Shown piece by piece: positions 35,228 to 45,421 of a stretch of 64,000 bases of DNA; the first letter of the stretch is position 1, and every line of letters starts with the position of its first letter. Below the pieces are notes generated by a model. The model saw only the letters and a list, made by a program, of their open reading frames with translations. It did no database searches and had not been told where the DNA came from. Position numbers and translations under genes: made by a program. This DNA comes from Lepidurus packardi (lineage: Eukaryota; Arthropoda; Branchiopoda; Notostraca; Triopsidae), in NCBI GenBank assembly GCA_023053545.1, contig JAKZAN010000002.1, forward strand, positions 6,506,790 to 6,570,789. The letters are read 5' to 3'.

Positions 35228-37768
35228 ATGTCTCTCTGTGTTATCTGTAAGTTTGAAGTAATTCCACGACAAGAGGGGCTTGGGCCATGCGACAACTGCA
35301 ACAGCTGGCAGCATAGAATTTGCAAAACTGGTAAGATAGGATATGTCATAAAAAACGATTTGTCAAACTAAAGGCTTACCTTACATTTTGTTTGCATTTA
35401 TTTACTAGGAGTAACGCGTCAGAAATATCGCATACTGAAGAAGAAGAGCTCCTTTCCTTGGCTTTGCTCGCTTTGCAAGAGTAATGCCGCGTCACCCGAA
35501 TTTCATGGGTTTTCAAAAGATACATCTAACGCGGTAAAGTTAAACGTTACATGCTTGAATGCAATTTTAGCTGCTTTTCTAGGACACGGGTATGGATTGC
35601 GTTCTTCCACCCCCGCCAATATTTGACAATCAAGCAGAATACGAGCTCCAACAAAACGAGGTAATTTGTACCCCAGCACACCTTCAAAAGATTTTCAACC
35701 GATTTTCTCTAGGATACGAATATGATTTGCATTCTTCCACCTCCGCCAATGTCCGAAAAAGAAGCCGAAGACGACGAGCTTCACCAAAACGAAGTAAATT
35801 GTAGTCCAACCCACCATCCAAAGATTTTTAAACAATTTTTCCTAGGATACGAATACGGATGGCATGCTTTCACCACCGCACCCGCCAGTATTTATCTATG
35901 AAGGCTATAGCGAATGGGCTGTTCAACAAGAACAAAACGAGGTAACATATAGTGGTAACATATATTGCTTTTTCTAATTGCCTGTGTAATGTATTTTAGG
36001 CTATGCAGGTTGCCGAATGTGAAGCCCGCTACTCGCCATTGTTTCGTGACGAATATGCCCCCAACGTTGATTTCTCGGACGAGGTACAAACTCAACGCTA
36101 TACTTAATTTTTTAATAGCACATAGACGACTTGTTTGTTTAATTTAAATGCTTTCTATTGTTGTCAGGACACAGATACGGCTGACGAATTCGAACCGCGA
36201 TTCTCACCATTGCCTAACGACGAAGATGTCCATAACGGGTATTTTTCTGACGAGGTAGTCGCAAAGCTGAACTTCATTATCTAACTGCTTGCTTCCTTAT
36301 TTAAATTTAACTCGTATTATTTAACAGGACACAGTTGCGGACATGAACATCACGCCTCCTGTGATTCCCTTTCGTCAGCCGCTAGTTGTTGAAGAAGATT
36401 CGTTTTCGGAAGATTCATCGTTGGAATCTGCAGAACCTGAACCTACCCTCACTTTTACAGTAGTTGAGCGGGGAACAAATTTCAACCGTACGGCGCTTTT
36501 CGACTCGGACGGGAAGAAATACACAGTCAAACGCCGCTTGGGATCTGAAGCCATCGAATGGCGCTGCAACATTAGAAAACCATACTGCCGTGGACTGGTT
36601 AAGCAAACCGGCGATACATTCGTCCTTGTTAGATGCCACACGTGCCCAACCAGTGACCCTAACAGGTTGAAGGTTGCTTTGGCAGAGAAGAAAAGGAAAT
36701 CCGCAGCCGAAGACGGTAAATATAACGATTACATTGCAATCTTTGCATACATTACTCACGCTGGTTATTGTAGACTATTACATGTCAGCGCAAGCCGTCG
36801 TGGACAAGGTTCTTGTAGATGACTTTGGTGACCAGGGTCTGCCTTTATCATTGCCAAACAAGCGCGCCTTGATACGCAAGACTAATCGCGTAAGGGAGAA
36901 AAAGCGCCCGAAACACCCCACGGAATTGGACTTTGTACTCAACCAGGATTTTGTGGAGGAAGACCACTCATCTTCGTACTCATGTCGGGCAAACGGCAGA
37001 TGGATTACATGAAAGTATTTCGCACTGTTTTGCGGCTGTGCCCTGTACGACCGTTGCTCAAGTCAATTGTAATGGATTTTGAGAGACCCATGTGGAACGC
37101 CGCCCGTGCAGTGTTCCCAGGAATTCACGTGCGCGGATGCGCATTTCACTGGACTCAAGCCGTGTTGCGTAATATTCAAAAATACGGCCTACAGGAACAC
37201 TACAAGCATGACGAACACGTCAAGAAGTTTTGCAAGTAAAATGCTTAGTTTATTATTTATTACTGTAATGCTCATACCCTTACAACTTTTTACATCTTAC
37301 AGAATGATATTTGCTCTTCAATTCGTACCGGCTGACCACATTGTCCCAGTTTTTGAGAGTATTAACAAACGGACAAAGAGGCCTTCCCTTCGCAAACTTT
37401 GCAACTATTTACGGCGCACCTGGATTGAAAACGATGCGTGGCCACCACAAGTTTGGTCAAGCTACGGACAGACAATCCGTACGAACAATGATGTTGAACC
37501 GTGGCACGCAAGTCTGAAGAAGAAGATCCGACAGAAGACCCCAAACCTCTATTTCTTGATTAGTATGCTTTACGACGAAAGCAAGCTTGTAGCGATTACT
37601 AGGAAGCTACTGTCTTCTCAACGTATAGCTCGCATACAGCGGTCAACACAAAACGCCAAAGAAAAAGTATTACAAAAATTGTTTACCGAGTACAATGACG
37701 GTACAATTAATGTGAATGGATTATTGGACAAATGTTGTTACATGTACAGTCCAGTACTTGCTGAGTGA
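35228..37768 (+). pseudogene. Transposase of the MULE: PHD + FLYWCH-like + MULE domain, internally deleted
   Basis: Ten exons can be joined: 35228-35330, 35409-35533, 35583-35660, 35713-35793, 35846-35941, 36000-36083, 36168-36254, 36328-36715, 36774-37235 and 37303-37768. Exons 1-2 encode a PHD-like finger (CVIC, CDNC, WQHRIC, WLCSLC). Exons 3-7 are short, phase-0 and repetitive. Exon 8 carries a FLYWCH-like zinc domain (WRCN...YCRG...HTC). The last two encode a MULE domain (SIVMDFERPMWNA, then GCAFHWTQAV). Around 36965-36980 the frame jumps from DFVEEDH to FVLMSGKRQMDY. In MULE transposases about 60-70 residues with the first catalytic Asp (the DGTF region) normally lie between these points, so that segment is deleted and the frame is shifted. 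The protein cannot be active as it stands. Confidence 0.8.
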
Positions 37769-38095
37769 GCTATATTTATCATATATTTATTTATTTCATT
37801 ATTCTTTGTGACGCGTGTCCATTATGTTTTTGAAAGATTTTGAACATATTTTTTTATTGTTGTATATGTTTTTTGTATTATTGTATAATTTTTTTTGTTT
37901 GTTTCTTGTATTTTTTTATTATTGCTTATTTTTTTTATTTATTTTTATTTATATATATATATATTTATTTTATTATTTTAAATAAATACCATTTATTTTT
38001 GGTATTTCTTTAACAGTGGACTATTAAAAATGCATTATTAACTATAGTTTACCCTTTTTTCTATTACATACTAGCCAAACATCTCCTTTGATCCA

Positions 38096-38718
38096 TCCCA
38101 AACCAGCTACTGTCACATTACAGCCGCCACTTTTTATTTTAACATAGTTAGGGCAAGATTTCGCTCCTCTTCGAGTTGGATTTTGTCTCGACCATACTAC
38201 GGAGAAAACAATACAAAGAACGATAAATACAGCAAGTCGATGTCAAAACTCGTACAAAGAAGTATTGCTATAAATATTTAGTATGCTCTTGTCCAGTCTT
38301 ATATAAAGTCCATCCCAATCCAGCTAACAGTCGTACTATACTTCAGTCGCCACTTCTTAGACTTTTAATATAGACTTTTAGTTTTTTATATAGTTTTGGG
38401 AAAGACTTCCACTTCCAGTTCATTTCTTCTGGGCCATTCTAAGTAGAAAACAGTACAAAAAAGATAAATACTTAATTTCACATATGTTACAATACAATAG
38501 ATATGTTTGAAAATATATACATGTCGTGTCTTACCCATATCGTGTGTTGTTCCCTGAGTCCGTAAAACAGCACAACAGGGTGTTTACAATGTTTCAAAAT
38601 AGTGGGCCCGTTTGGTCTGCTGACTGGGCCTGTTTGGTCAATGGTTGGGCCTCTTTGGCACTGGGCCCGTTTGGTCAAGGTGGGCCCGTTTGGAACTGGG
38701 CCCGTTCGTCCCCTACCC
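38096..38718 (-). repeat. Right terminal inverted repeat
   Basis: Reverse complement of the left end with a modest number of differences, including the same GGGCCC array (TGGGCCCGTTTGG on this strand). Matching begins near the GCTGGTTTGGGA complement at about 38096. The A+T-rich stretch 37790-38050 between the transposase stop and this repeat has only low-complexity TTTATT and AT runs. Confidence 0.85.
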
Positions 38719-38726
38719 TTTTCTAC
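38719..38726. repeat. Target-site duplication of the MULE, right copy
   Basis: TTTTCTAC immediately after the element, identical to 33993-34000. Confidence 0.85.
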
Positions 38727-38794
38727 GAGCTTTTCTGCTTAACTTGACTTAGTTACCCTTAAGCAATTTGCCTTGTTGTTATTGTTTTATTTAG

Positions 38795-38948
38795 AGAACG
38801 AGATGGCATTGATGTTCCTATCGGTACCCTTCCTTCGACTTTCGAATTAACGGCCATTCGGTTATGCGAACAGAAATGCCGGTTTCCCAACCCGCTTAAA
38901 AAATCTGCCGCAATCTATGCATCGCAGTTCTACCGCATTGTCGTGTGA
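38795..38948 (+). pseudogene. Orphan coding-like exon beside the transposon
   Basis: After a good acceptor (TTGTTTTATTTAG) there is an open frame of about 50 codons to a TGA, reading ERDGIDVPIGTLPSTFELTA, then IRLCEQKCRFPNPLKKSAA and ASQFYRIVV. Composition and codon use look real, but I do not recognise the family. No upstream partner exon is visible: the MULE ends just 70 bases before. It may be the last exon of a gene cut by the insertion, or a translocated fragment. Confidence 0.35.
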
Positions 38949-39337
38949 ATACTTTCGTTCACGTGGGTTTCTAGCACTGTATTTGGGCAAAAACAGTGGT
39001 AAAGTTAAGGGGACTAGTAATACATTACGCAGGGACTAAGACATAAGGGACACATACACAACTCTACTGTAACTAACCGAATCTACTAGACTCTTGTCGA
39101 CCGACTCTAACAACCCCCGAACTCAACTGTCAAACCTCCTCATGCAACAATCCTCGTTCTATACGCGTTCTACACTCGTTCCTAGGACGCAAAATCCGGT
39201 GCACAGACAGCAAAGCAAAGCGTGGGATAAGCAAGCAATATGAAACGTAGCCGTGACAATACAGCGAAAGTTGCCGAAATTTCTTGGGTCCCTCTGCAAA
39301 CCGCTGCCATAGCTACGTTGCAGAGTTTTAGCGTTGT

Positions 39338-39634
39338 ATGGCCACACGGTTTTCGAAACAAAAACTGTTGGCTAGTGGTAAAACAGCCAGAAGAAAATGT
39401 GTTGTGTGCTTGATAACCTCGGATCAAAGCCGTAGGCTGCTCGGGGGATCCGAAAAAGCTGAGCAAGCGGCTCTCTTGCAATGGTTTGCAGCAGACCCGA
39501 ATAATATGGTACGGATAGGGTCGTCTGGTCGAAGGCTTGGACATTTGTTCTCCACGCCCGAAAGTAAAGGGTACCACCCATCGCTGGATCTAATTGTTGT
39601 TTACAGAAGTGCGCAGATAAGGTTTAGGTTTTGA
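39338..39634 (+). CDS. Uncharacterised open frame, about 98 codons
   Basis: An ATG frame with a CVVC pair and a QxALLQWF segment, which might be part of a small zinc-finger domain. Nothing links it to a known gene, and the opposite strand is also open (39182-39577). The remaining DNA between the transposon and HDAC6 (38949-39981) shows no clear gene. Low confidence. Confidence 0.2.
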   Translation: MATRFSKQKLLASGKTARRKCVVCLITSDQSRRLLGGSEKAEQAALLQWFAADPNNMVRIGSSGRRLGHLFSTPESKGYHPSLDLIVVYRSAQIRFRF

Positions 39635-39981
39635 GGAGGCATTTTTAAAGTTGTGACTAATAAGCTTCTTATTTCCCGGTGTTGAGCCCATCTTCAACTT
39701 TGGAACTACCTCCTGTAAGTCCTTTTGCTTTTCAATTTTGCAGTAATTTCCAGCTTTTGTATATTGTAATAGAGATTGAGATAATCGAAGGGTGATCACT
39801 CCTGCAGTGCAACTGTTTTTTATTAGTCCGCAGTTTCTTTAAATTTCGAAGTTCAAATGTTTCATTTAAGTCCAGTAGAGAATTGATTGTAGGAAGTTCA
39901 TTGTTGTCAGTTCCGTTGTAGATTGTATCTTGAACGTTGATTTTCATTCTAGACCTGCCCTTCAGGAGATTTTTAATTGTT

Positions 39982-42900
39982 ATGGATGTGCAAAGGGACA
40001 GCAAAACCTCGTCAGAGCGCCCGCTATCACGTTCCACTTCTGATCCTGTGCCTGTGTCTGTATCATCAGTTTCTTCCAGTGAGAACAGCATGAAAAAGTC
40101 CAAACCCAAAACGAGGCCGAAGCCGAAAAACTTCGGGTCGGAGACTTCTGATATTATGGTTGATCACCTCCAAGCCGTAAGTCATTTGATAAGGGGCTAA
40201 GATTATTTTCCGCTTTTTTGTCCGTCTTGAAAAATTTCCTTCTTTTAGGCGCGAGATATTAAACAGAAGACAGTAGGAGTAACTGGCATCACCTACGATG
40301 AAAAGATGTCTGAACATATATGTTTATGGGACCCTAACTACCCCGAAAAGCCTGAACGTTTTACGTGTGTTTTAGAAAAGTAGGAAGCCTTTCTCTTTGA
40401 TCTATTTTCCTCTTCTTTCGTAGCCTAATCTACCATGTTTTGTAGGTGCAAGGAATATGGGCTTATTGAACGGTGTAAATATATCCCTTCGAGATCCGCG
40501 ACCGAAGAAGAAATCCTCAAGTTACATACCCAAGACAGAATTGATCTCCTCAAGGGAACTGATGGCTCAGTAGATATTGAAGCTTTAGAAGCTATCAGCT
40601 CAGGTTATGATGCCATTTACATTCACCCTGTACGAAACTCAACGCAAAAGCCATGACTTTAACTTAGCTCATTATAATCTCTCATTCAGAGCACTTACGA
40701 ACTTGCATTACTATCAGCTGGCTCTACTGTCGAGCTAGTGGACTCCATTTTAGATGGGGTGGTGCAAAATGGGATGGCCATCATAAGGTTTACAATTCGT
40801 TATTAGCTTTTTCTTATTTTAATTATTTGTTTATTTTTACTAATTATAAATTTTATTTTATTTCATGGGACTATTTAATTGAATGGTTGATAGACCACCG
40901 GGACATCACGCCATGAAAAGCAAATATTGCGGATATTGTTTCTATAATAATGTTGCAATAGCTGCCAAACATGCGTTGGACAATAAAGGAGTGAAAAAAA
41001 TCCTAATTGTAGACTGGGACGTCCACCATGGACAAGCCACTCAGCAAATGTTCTATGACGATCCAAGGTACATTTTCAACTTACAGTTATGTTAACTTTT
41101 GTTAAAAAAGCAAAACTTCTGGATGATTTTCTTAATAGAGTACTGTATTTCTCAATCCATCGCTATGAACATGGGACAATGTGGCCCAATTTAAGAGAAA
41201 GCGACTTTCAGTACATCGGAAGTGGAAAAGGCCAAGGTTTCAATGTCAATGTACCTTTGAACCGTACGCGATTGGGAAATGCTGATTACATGGCCATTTT
41301 CCACCAAATTCTTCTGCCCATGGCTTACGAGGTAAATTGACGATATAATTGCTAATCCGGAAAACTTCACATTCAGTGCTCCAGTTTGCGCCAGACTTGG
41401 TTATAGTATCAGCGGGCTATGACGCAGCCTTGGGCTGCTTTGAGGTTAGTCACATATTGTAATAGTTGTCTGTTGTTTTCCCTTGTTTGTGCGCACGTTT
41501 GTGTGTGGTGAACGGCATGTTCCCCTTTACCCCGTTCAGTTTCACCCTGACCTTGTCATCGTTTCCGCTGGGTTTGATGCTGCATTGGGGGATGAAAAGG
41601 TATTGGTTTTTGGCCGATTTGCATAGAGCATGTCATTTTCGCTTCTCGATTGTTTTTTAGATCGAATAATTTCCAAGCTCGTTATGTATTATTTCCTTAG
41701 GGTGAAATGGAAGTAACTCCTGCGTGTTACGCCCACTTAACTTCGTCGTTAATGGGATTAGCTGATGGCAAATTAGCAGTTATTTTAGAGGTAAAAATTC
41801 ACAATATGAACCAGAAGGTCAAAATTAAGATTTGATTGATTTAGGGCGGCTATTGTCTGAAATCTTTGGCTGAAGGAGCAGCGTTGACCTTCAGAACGCT
41901 ATTAGGAGATGCTTCTCCTAATATGGATATTTTAGGAGAACCATCTGAAAGGTAAGAACATCGTGTAAAACAAAATAAATTAGAAATACAATTTCAACTG
42001 TTTTAGCATTCGAGAAACGATTTGGAATGTCGTCTACGTACATAGGCCATTCTGGAAGAGTTTCCGGTTCCAAGGAACATACAGTGCAAGTAATTTAGCC
42101 AACAAACGCCAAACATCTTCTGGGCAGCATTGGCCAGTGATTAAGTTTATGGGAAGTGAAGAAACGCCTGAGGTATTTGCAACCAGAAATTGCTACCCTG
42201 TCAGAGCTGCTGAGATGGACGCATTGGATGATAAACGCTTAGATGACCTAATCCGGGCCACGAAACTGCTTTCCACTCCGCATCGTGTCGGTTTTCTTTA
42301 CGACGAGAGAATGACTGTCCATAGGAACATGTTACAATCGTAAGTAGTTTACAATTGAACAAAATTACTTAGTTTCCCTTTGATATTTAAAATTTCTTGT
42401 TTTCACTCCCTTTGATTTAGACATCCCGAGAAGCCTGAACGGATAAGAGCCATATTTAATCGATTGGAAGAGTTTGGGTTAATTGAAAGATGCTATCGCC
42501 TTGAAGTAAAGTTAAAAAAAATAGATTGCGAAAGGATTCGAGTTTATTTTCATGTTATTTTCGTGTTATTTAGGCCAAATCAGCTACTCGAGACCAATTG
42601 CAACTGTTACATACGGAAGATCATATTAAAGCTATGTCCAAGATACCTCACCAGTCTCAAAAACTTCTAAACCAAATAGCAGAGAAGTATCGCTCTATTT
42701 ACCTTTGCCCGGAAAGCTACGATACTGCCTTGTTGGCAGCTGGATCTGCCATAGAAGTTAGTAATTGGCCTTTACTTTAGCACACGTCTATTAACTTGAT
42801 TGATAAGGTGGTGGAGAACATTTTGAATGGAAACTGTCGGTCAGGGGTAGCTATTGTACGCCCTCCGGGTCATCATGCAGAAGAAGATGAGGCATGTGGG

Positions 42901-44491
42901 TTTTGTTTGTTCAATAACACCGCGTTAGCTGCTAAACACGCCTTAGAAGTCCATGACTTGAAACGGTACTCAGTTATTCAACTCGGTCGAGCATTTTAAT
43001 TACTTTCGAGTAGGGTTCTAATCATCGATTGGGACGTTCATCACGGAAACGGCATTCAACATATGTTTGAATCAGACCCGCGTGTACTATATATCTCTAT
43101 ACATCGTTTTGATAACGGTTTCTTCTTTCCTTCATTGCCAGAAGCAGGCCACGATTTCGTAGGAACTAATGCAGGTCGAGGTTTTAACGTTAACATTCCC
43201 TGGAACAAGGTAATCATAATTATTCTCCTTTTCTGTTTAATAATTATTATTTTTAGTCTGGAATGGGAGACGCGGAGTATTTGGCAGCGTTTTTTCAAAT
43301 CATTCTACCAATTGCGTACCAGTTTAACCCCGAATTGGTGTTAGTGGCTGCAGGATTTGATGCTGCTCGAGGAGACCCCTTAGGAGGTACATTATATTCA
43401 ATTTTTATTTCCTGTAGAGTTTTGAGAAGATTAAAGGATCGGTTTTTAATAGGTTGTAAGGTTTCGCCTGAAGGTTATGGCCAATTCACGCAGTTGCTGT
43501 CTTCCCTTGCTCAGGGCCGTCTGGCTATTATATTAGAAGGCGGTTATAACTTGGATTCCATTTCTTATTCGCTCACTATGTGCACCAAAGCACTGTTGGG
43601 TGACCCGGTGCCTTGTATTCGAATAACTAACCCCCCTAGTAGCTCCGCTGTTGACTCAATCGTCAAAGTTATTAAGGTTCAGCAATCTTACTGGTCCGCG
43701 TTGAAGTTCCATGTCGATTTACCTCAAGAAAACGTATTGTTGCCACCCTGGAGTGAAACTGAAACGCCGGACAAAACGGTAGAGGCCTTGGGATCAACGC
43801 TAGCTCAGGTTTTGTTTGTTTCCTCATCTGAAAGCGAAATCGACTCGGCGAGTTCCTCCGAACAAAGTTCACCAACGAGAGAAGCTGTAGAAGAGATACA
43901 GTTAGATATGGCAGCAGGCGGCAGTGACCAGCCTACTTTGACGCTTGGTCAAGTATTAAATTTACCGGAAAATTCCCAGGTTAGAGTATTCTTATTTATT
44001 TGCATTTTATCGAGAAGATTATTAAAGCGAAAATGAATGATTAGATGGAAGGATTAGTTGTGCCTTTAGCCTGGTGCCCTGATTTGGAGAGTGTGAATCC
44101 TGTACCATCTGAGGGAATAGGTTTTGGCAAACCTTGCCAAGAGTGCTCAAGTACTGAAGAAGCTTGGGTTTGTCTCATTTGTTACAAGGTATTATTGAAT
44201 AAATTATAATAATCGTTTTTTGGCTAATAAGTTTTGCTTAATTACAGGTGTTTTGTGGACGTTATGTGAATGGGCATATGGTGCAGCATTATGCAGCCTC
44301 GGGCCATCGTATGGTGCTAAGTTTCTCGGATTTGTCCGTTTGGTGCTATGGCTGCGATTATTATCTGGATAACGAGGTACGTTTCAAAGATTTTGTAGTT
44401 GTTGCGCATTTGCTAACGAAGTGTGCAGATTTTGGGTATTGCCAAGACTCGGGCACATTTGGAGAAGTTTGGCGAGGCTCCTCCTCAATGA
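39982..44491 (+). CDS. HDAC6: Histone deacetylase 6, complete: two catalytic domains and ZnF-UBP
   Basis: Nineteen coding exons (counting one of the two alternative exons) join in phase to 3180 bases (about 1059 aa). Drosophila HDAC6 is about 1.1 k residues. Catalytic domain 1 has [29 protein letters not shown] and LEGGYCLKS. Domain 2 has [47 protein letters not shown] and LEGGYNLDS. These carry the paired His, the Asp/His/Asp zinc ligands and the Tyr of class IIb deacetylases. The C-terminus is a ZnF-UBP ([41 protein letters not shown]) that binds free ubiquitin C-termini. HDAC6 deacetylates tubulin and other cytoplasmic proteins and links ubiquitinated aggregates to transport. The N-terminus is Ser/Lys/Pro-rich and disordered. 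Two paralogues lie at 57572-63857 on the other strand. Confidence 0.95.
41385..41444 (+). other. HDAC6: HDAC6 alternative exon 7a (domain 1 metal-binding loop)
   Basis: A 60-base, phase-0 exon encoding [20 protein letters not shown] with acceptor CTCCAG and donor GTTAGT. The upstream intron is only 53 bases. It aligns residue for residue with exon 7b 95 bases downstream, so it is a duplicated exon. It keeps the zinc-ligand Asp (GYDA) but lacks the usual GDxxG turn after it. Confidence 0.85.
41540..41599 (+). other. HDAC6: HDAC6 alternative exon 7b (domain 1 metal-binding loop)
   Basis: A 60-base, phase-0 exon encoding [20 protein letters not shown] with acceptor CGTTCAG and donor GTATTG. This form matches the family consensus (GFDA followed by GD), so it is the canonical version. 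Either exon splices in frame to exon 8 (GEMEVTP). Including both would insert 20 extra residues in the catalytic core, so use is probably mutually exclusive. Confidence 0.88.
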
Positions 44492-44697
44492 CTGAGAAAC
44501 TTCTAGAGTGGGATCATTGGTAAAGCTTTTGTAGAGTAACTCTAGAAATTAACGTAACTGACACTGCTTCTGAATGTAACAAATAGTATGTATTAATTTC
44601 AAACGTGACAGGAAACGTGACATGTTGTTAAACGTTTTAAATTTGAAGCAGTACAAGTGATTGTTTGGGGCGTTAGATGGAGTTTGTTTGCTTTAAG

Positions 44698-45209
44698 GCT
44701 CTCGTGTACCTTAGCTCGGTAAAGGCGGTTAGCATGGGGAATTTCGGAACAACTTTTTGAGAAAACCAGTGCATTCAATGAAAAAAATCTGACAGGAATA
44801 TTGAGCTTGCTAATAGGTAGTGCACAAGCAATGCACAATTTTTTCAGTGAGTAATAAATTAGCAATATGCAAATGAAGTTTGCAACTATGAGAAATACTT
44901 TACCTAAAAATCTGTCCTATGGTCTTGCACTAGCTATTAACAAAAGATAAATTTTCTTTAGATTGGTTTCAAATTTGACAAGTCGTTTTCAAGAAATCTT
45001 GTTCCGAAAGTTTGACGACTTGATTTGGGAAATGTTGTGCTGCTACAGCAAACTGTGGTGATAAATTGTGCTTTTTAGAAGCAAACCAAGCGTAGAAACT
45101 TGCCGACAACTACCTGTCTATTTCTTTACTTAATTTCGTAGGCAAGGCTTTCGCAAAACAATAACAAACGTCATTACCGTCTATGACTCTTTTTCATCAA
45201 TAAGCAAAG
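44698..45209. repeat. Dispersed repeat, copy 2 (downstream of HDAC6)
   Basis: Matches 26122-26631 along its length with many point changes. The rest of 44492-45421 holds the HDAC6 3' flank and no gene. An AATAAA inside the repeat (about 44853) could serve HDAC6. Confidence 0.7.
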
Positions 45210-45421
45210 GTATACCTGAGCCTTTTCAGTTCCTAGATTTAGACATGTGAATTTTCGTAGTGTTTAACAGGGCGAATTAAACCTTTCAGTTTCAAGGAAT
45301 TCGTACAAGAGAATGGGAGTCTACATCTGTACACAAACGAAGAAGCGGTGAGTTTGATTTATTTCCCCTAACCATCAGCGTCTTGTAAATAAGGTCGAAG
45401 CAATTTCTGTGAGTGAGGTTT

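Larger units (their letters stand above)
34001..38718. mobile_element. Mutator-like (MULE) DNA transposon with long terminal inverted repeats
   Basis: The ends are exact inverted copies (GGGTAGGGGACGAACGGGCC) and the in-and-out repeats extend about 620 bases (34001-34619 and 38096-38718). An eight-base duplication TTTTCTAC flanks them. Between the repeats is a multi-exon transposase gene with a PHD-like finger, a FLYWCH-like zinc domain and a MULE catalytic domain. Length, long inverted repeats and 8-9 base duplication fit the MULE superfamily. The intact ends and duplication suggest a fairly recent insertion, but the transposase is broken. Confidence 0.9.

Noticed and set aside
39182..39577. 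Minus-strand frame of 131 codons upstream of HDAC6
   Set aside because: Both strands are open over the same stretch and neither shows a family signature or splice context.
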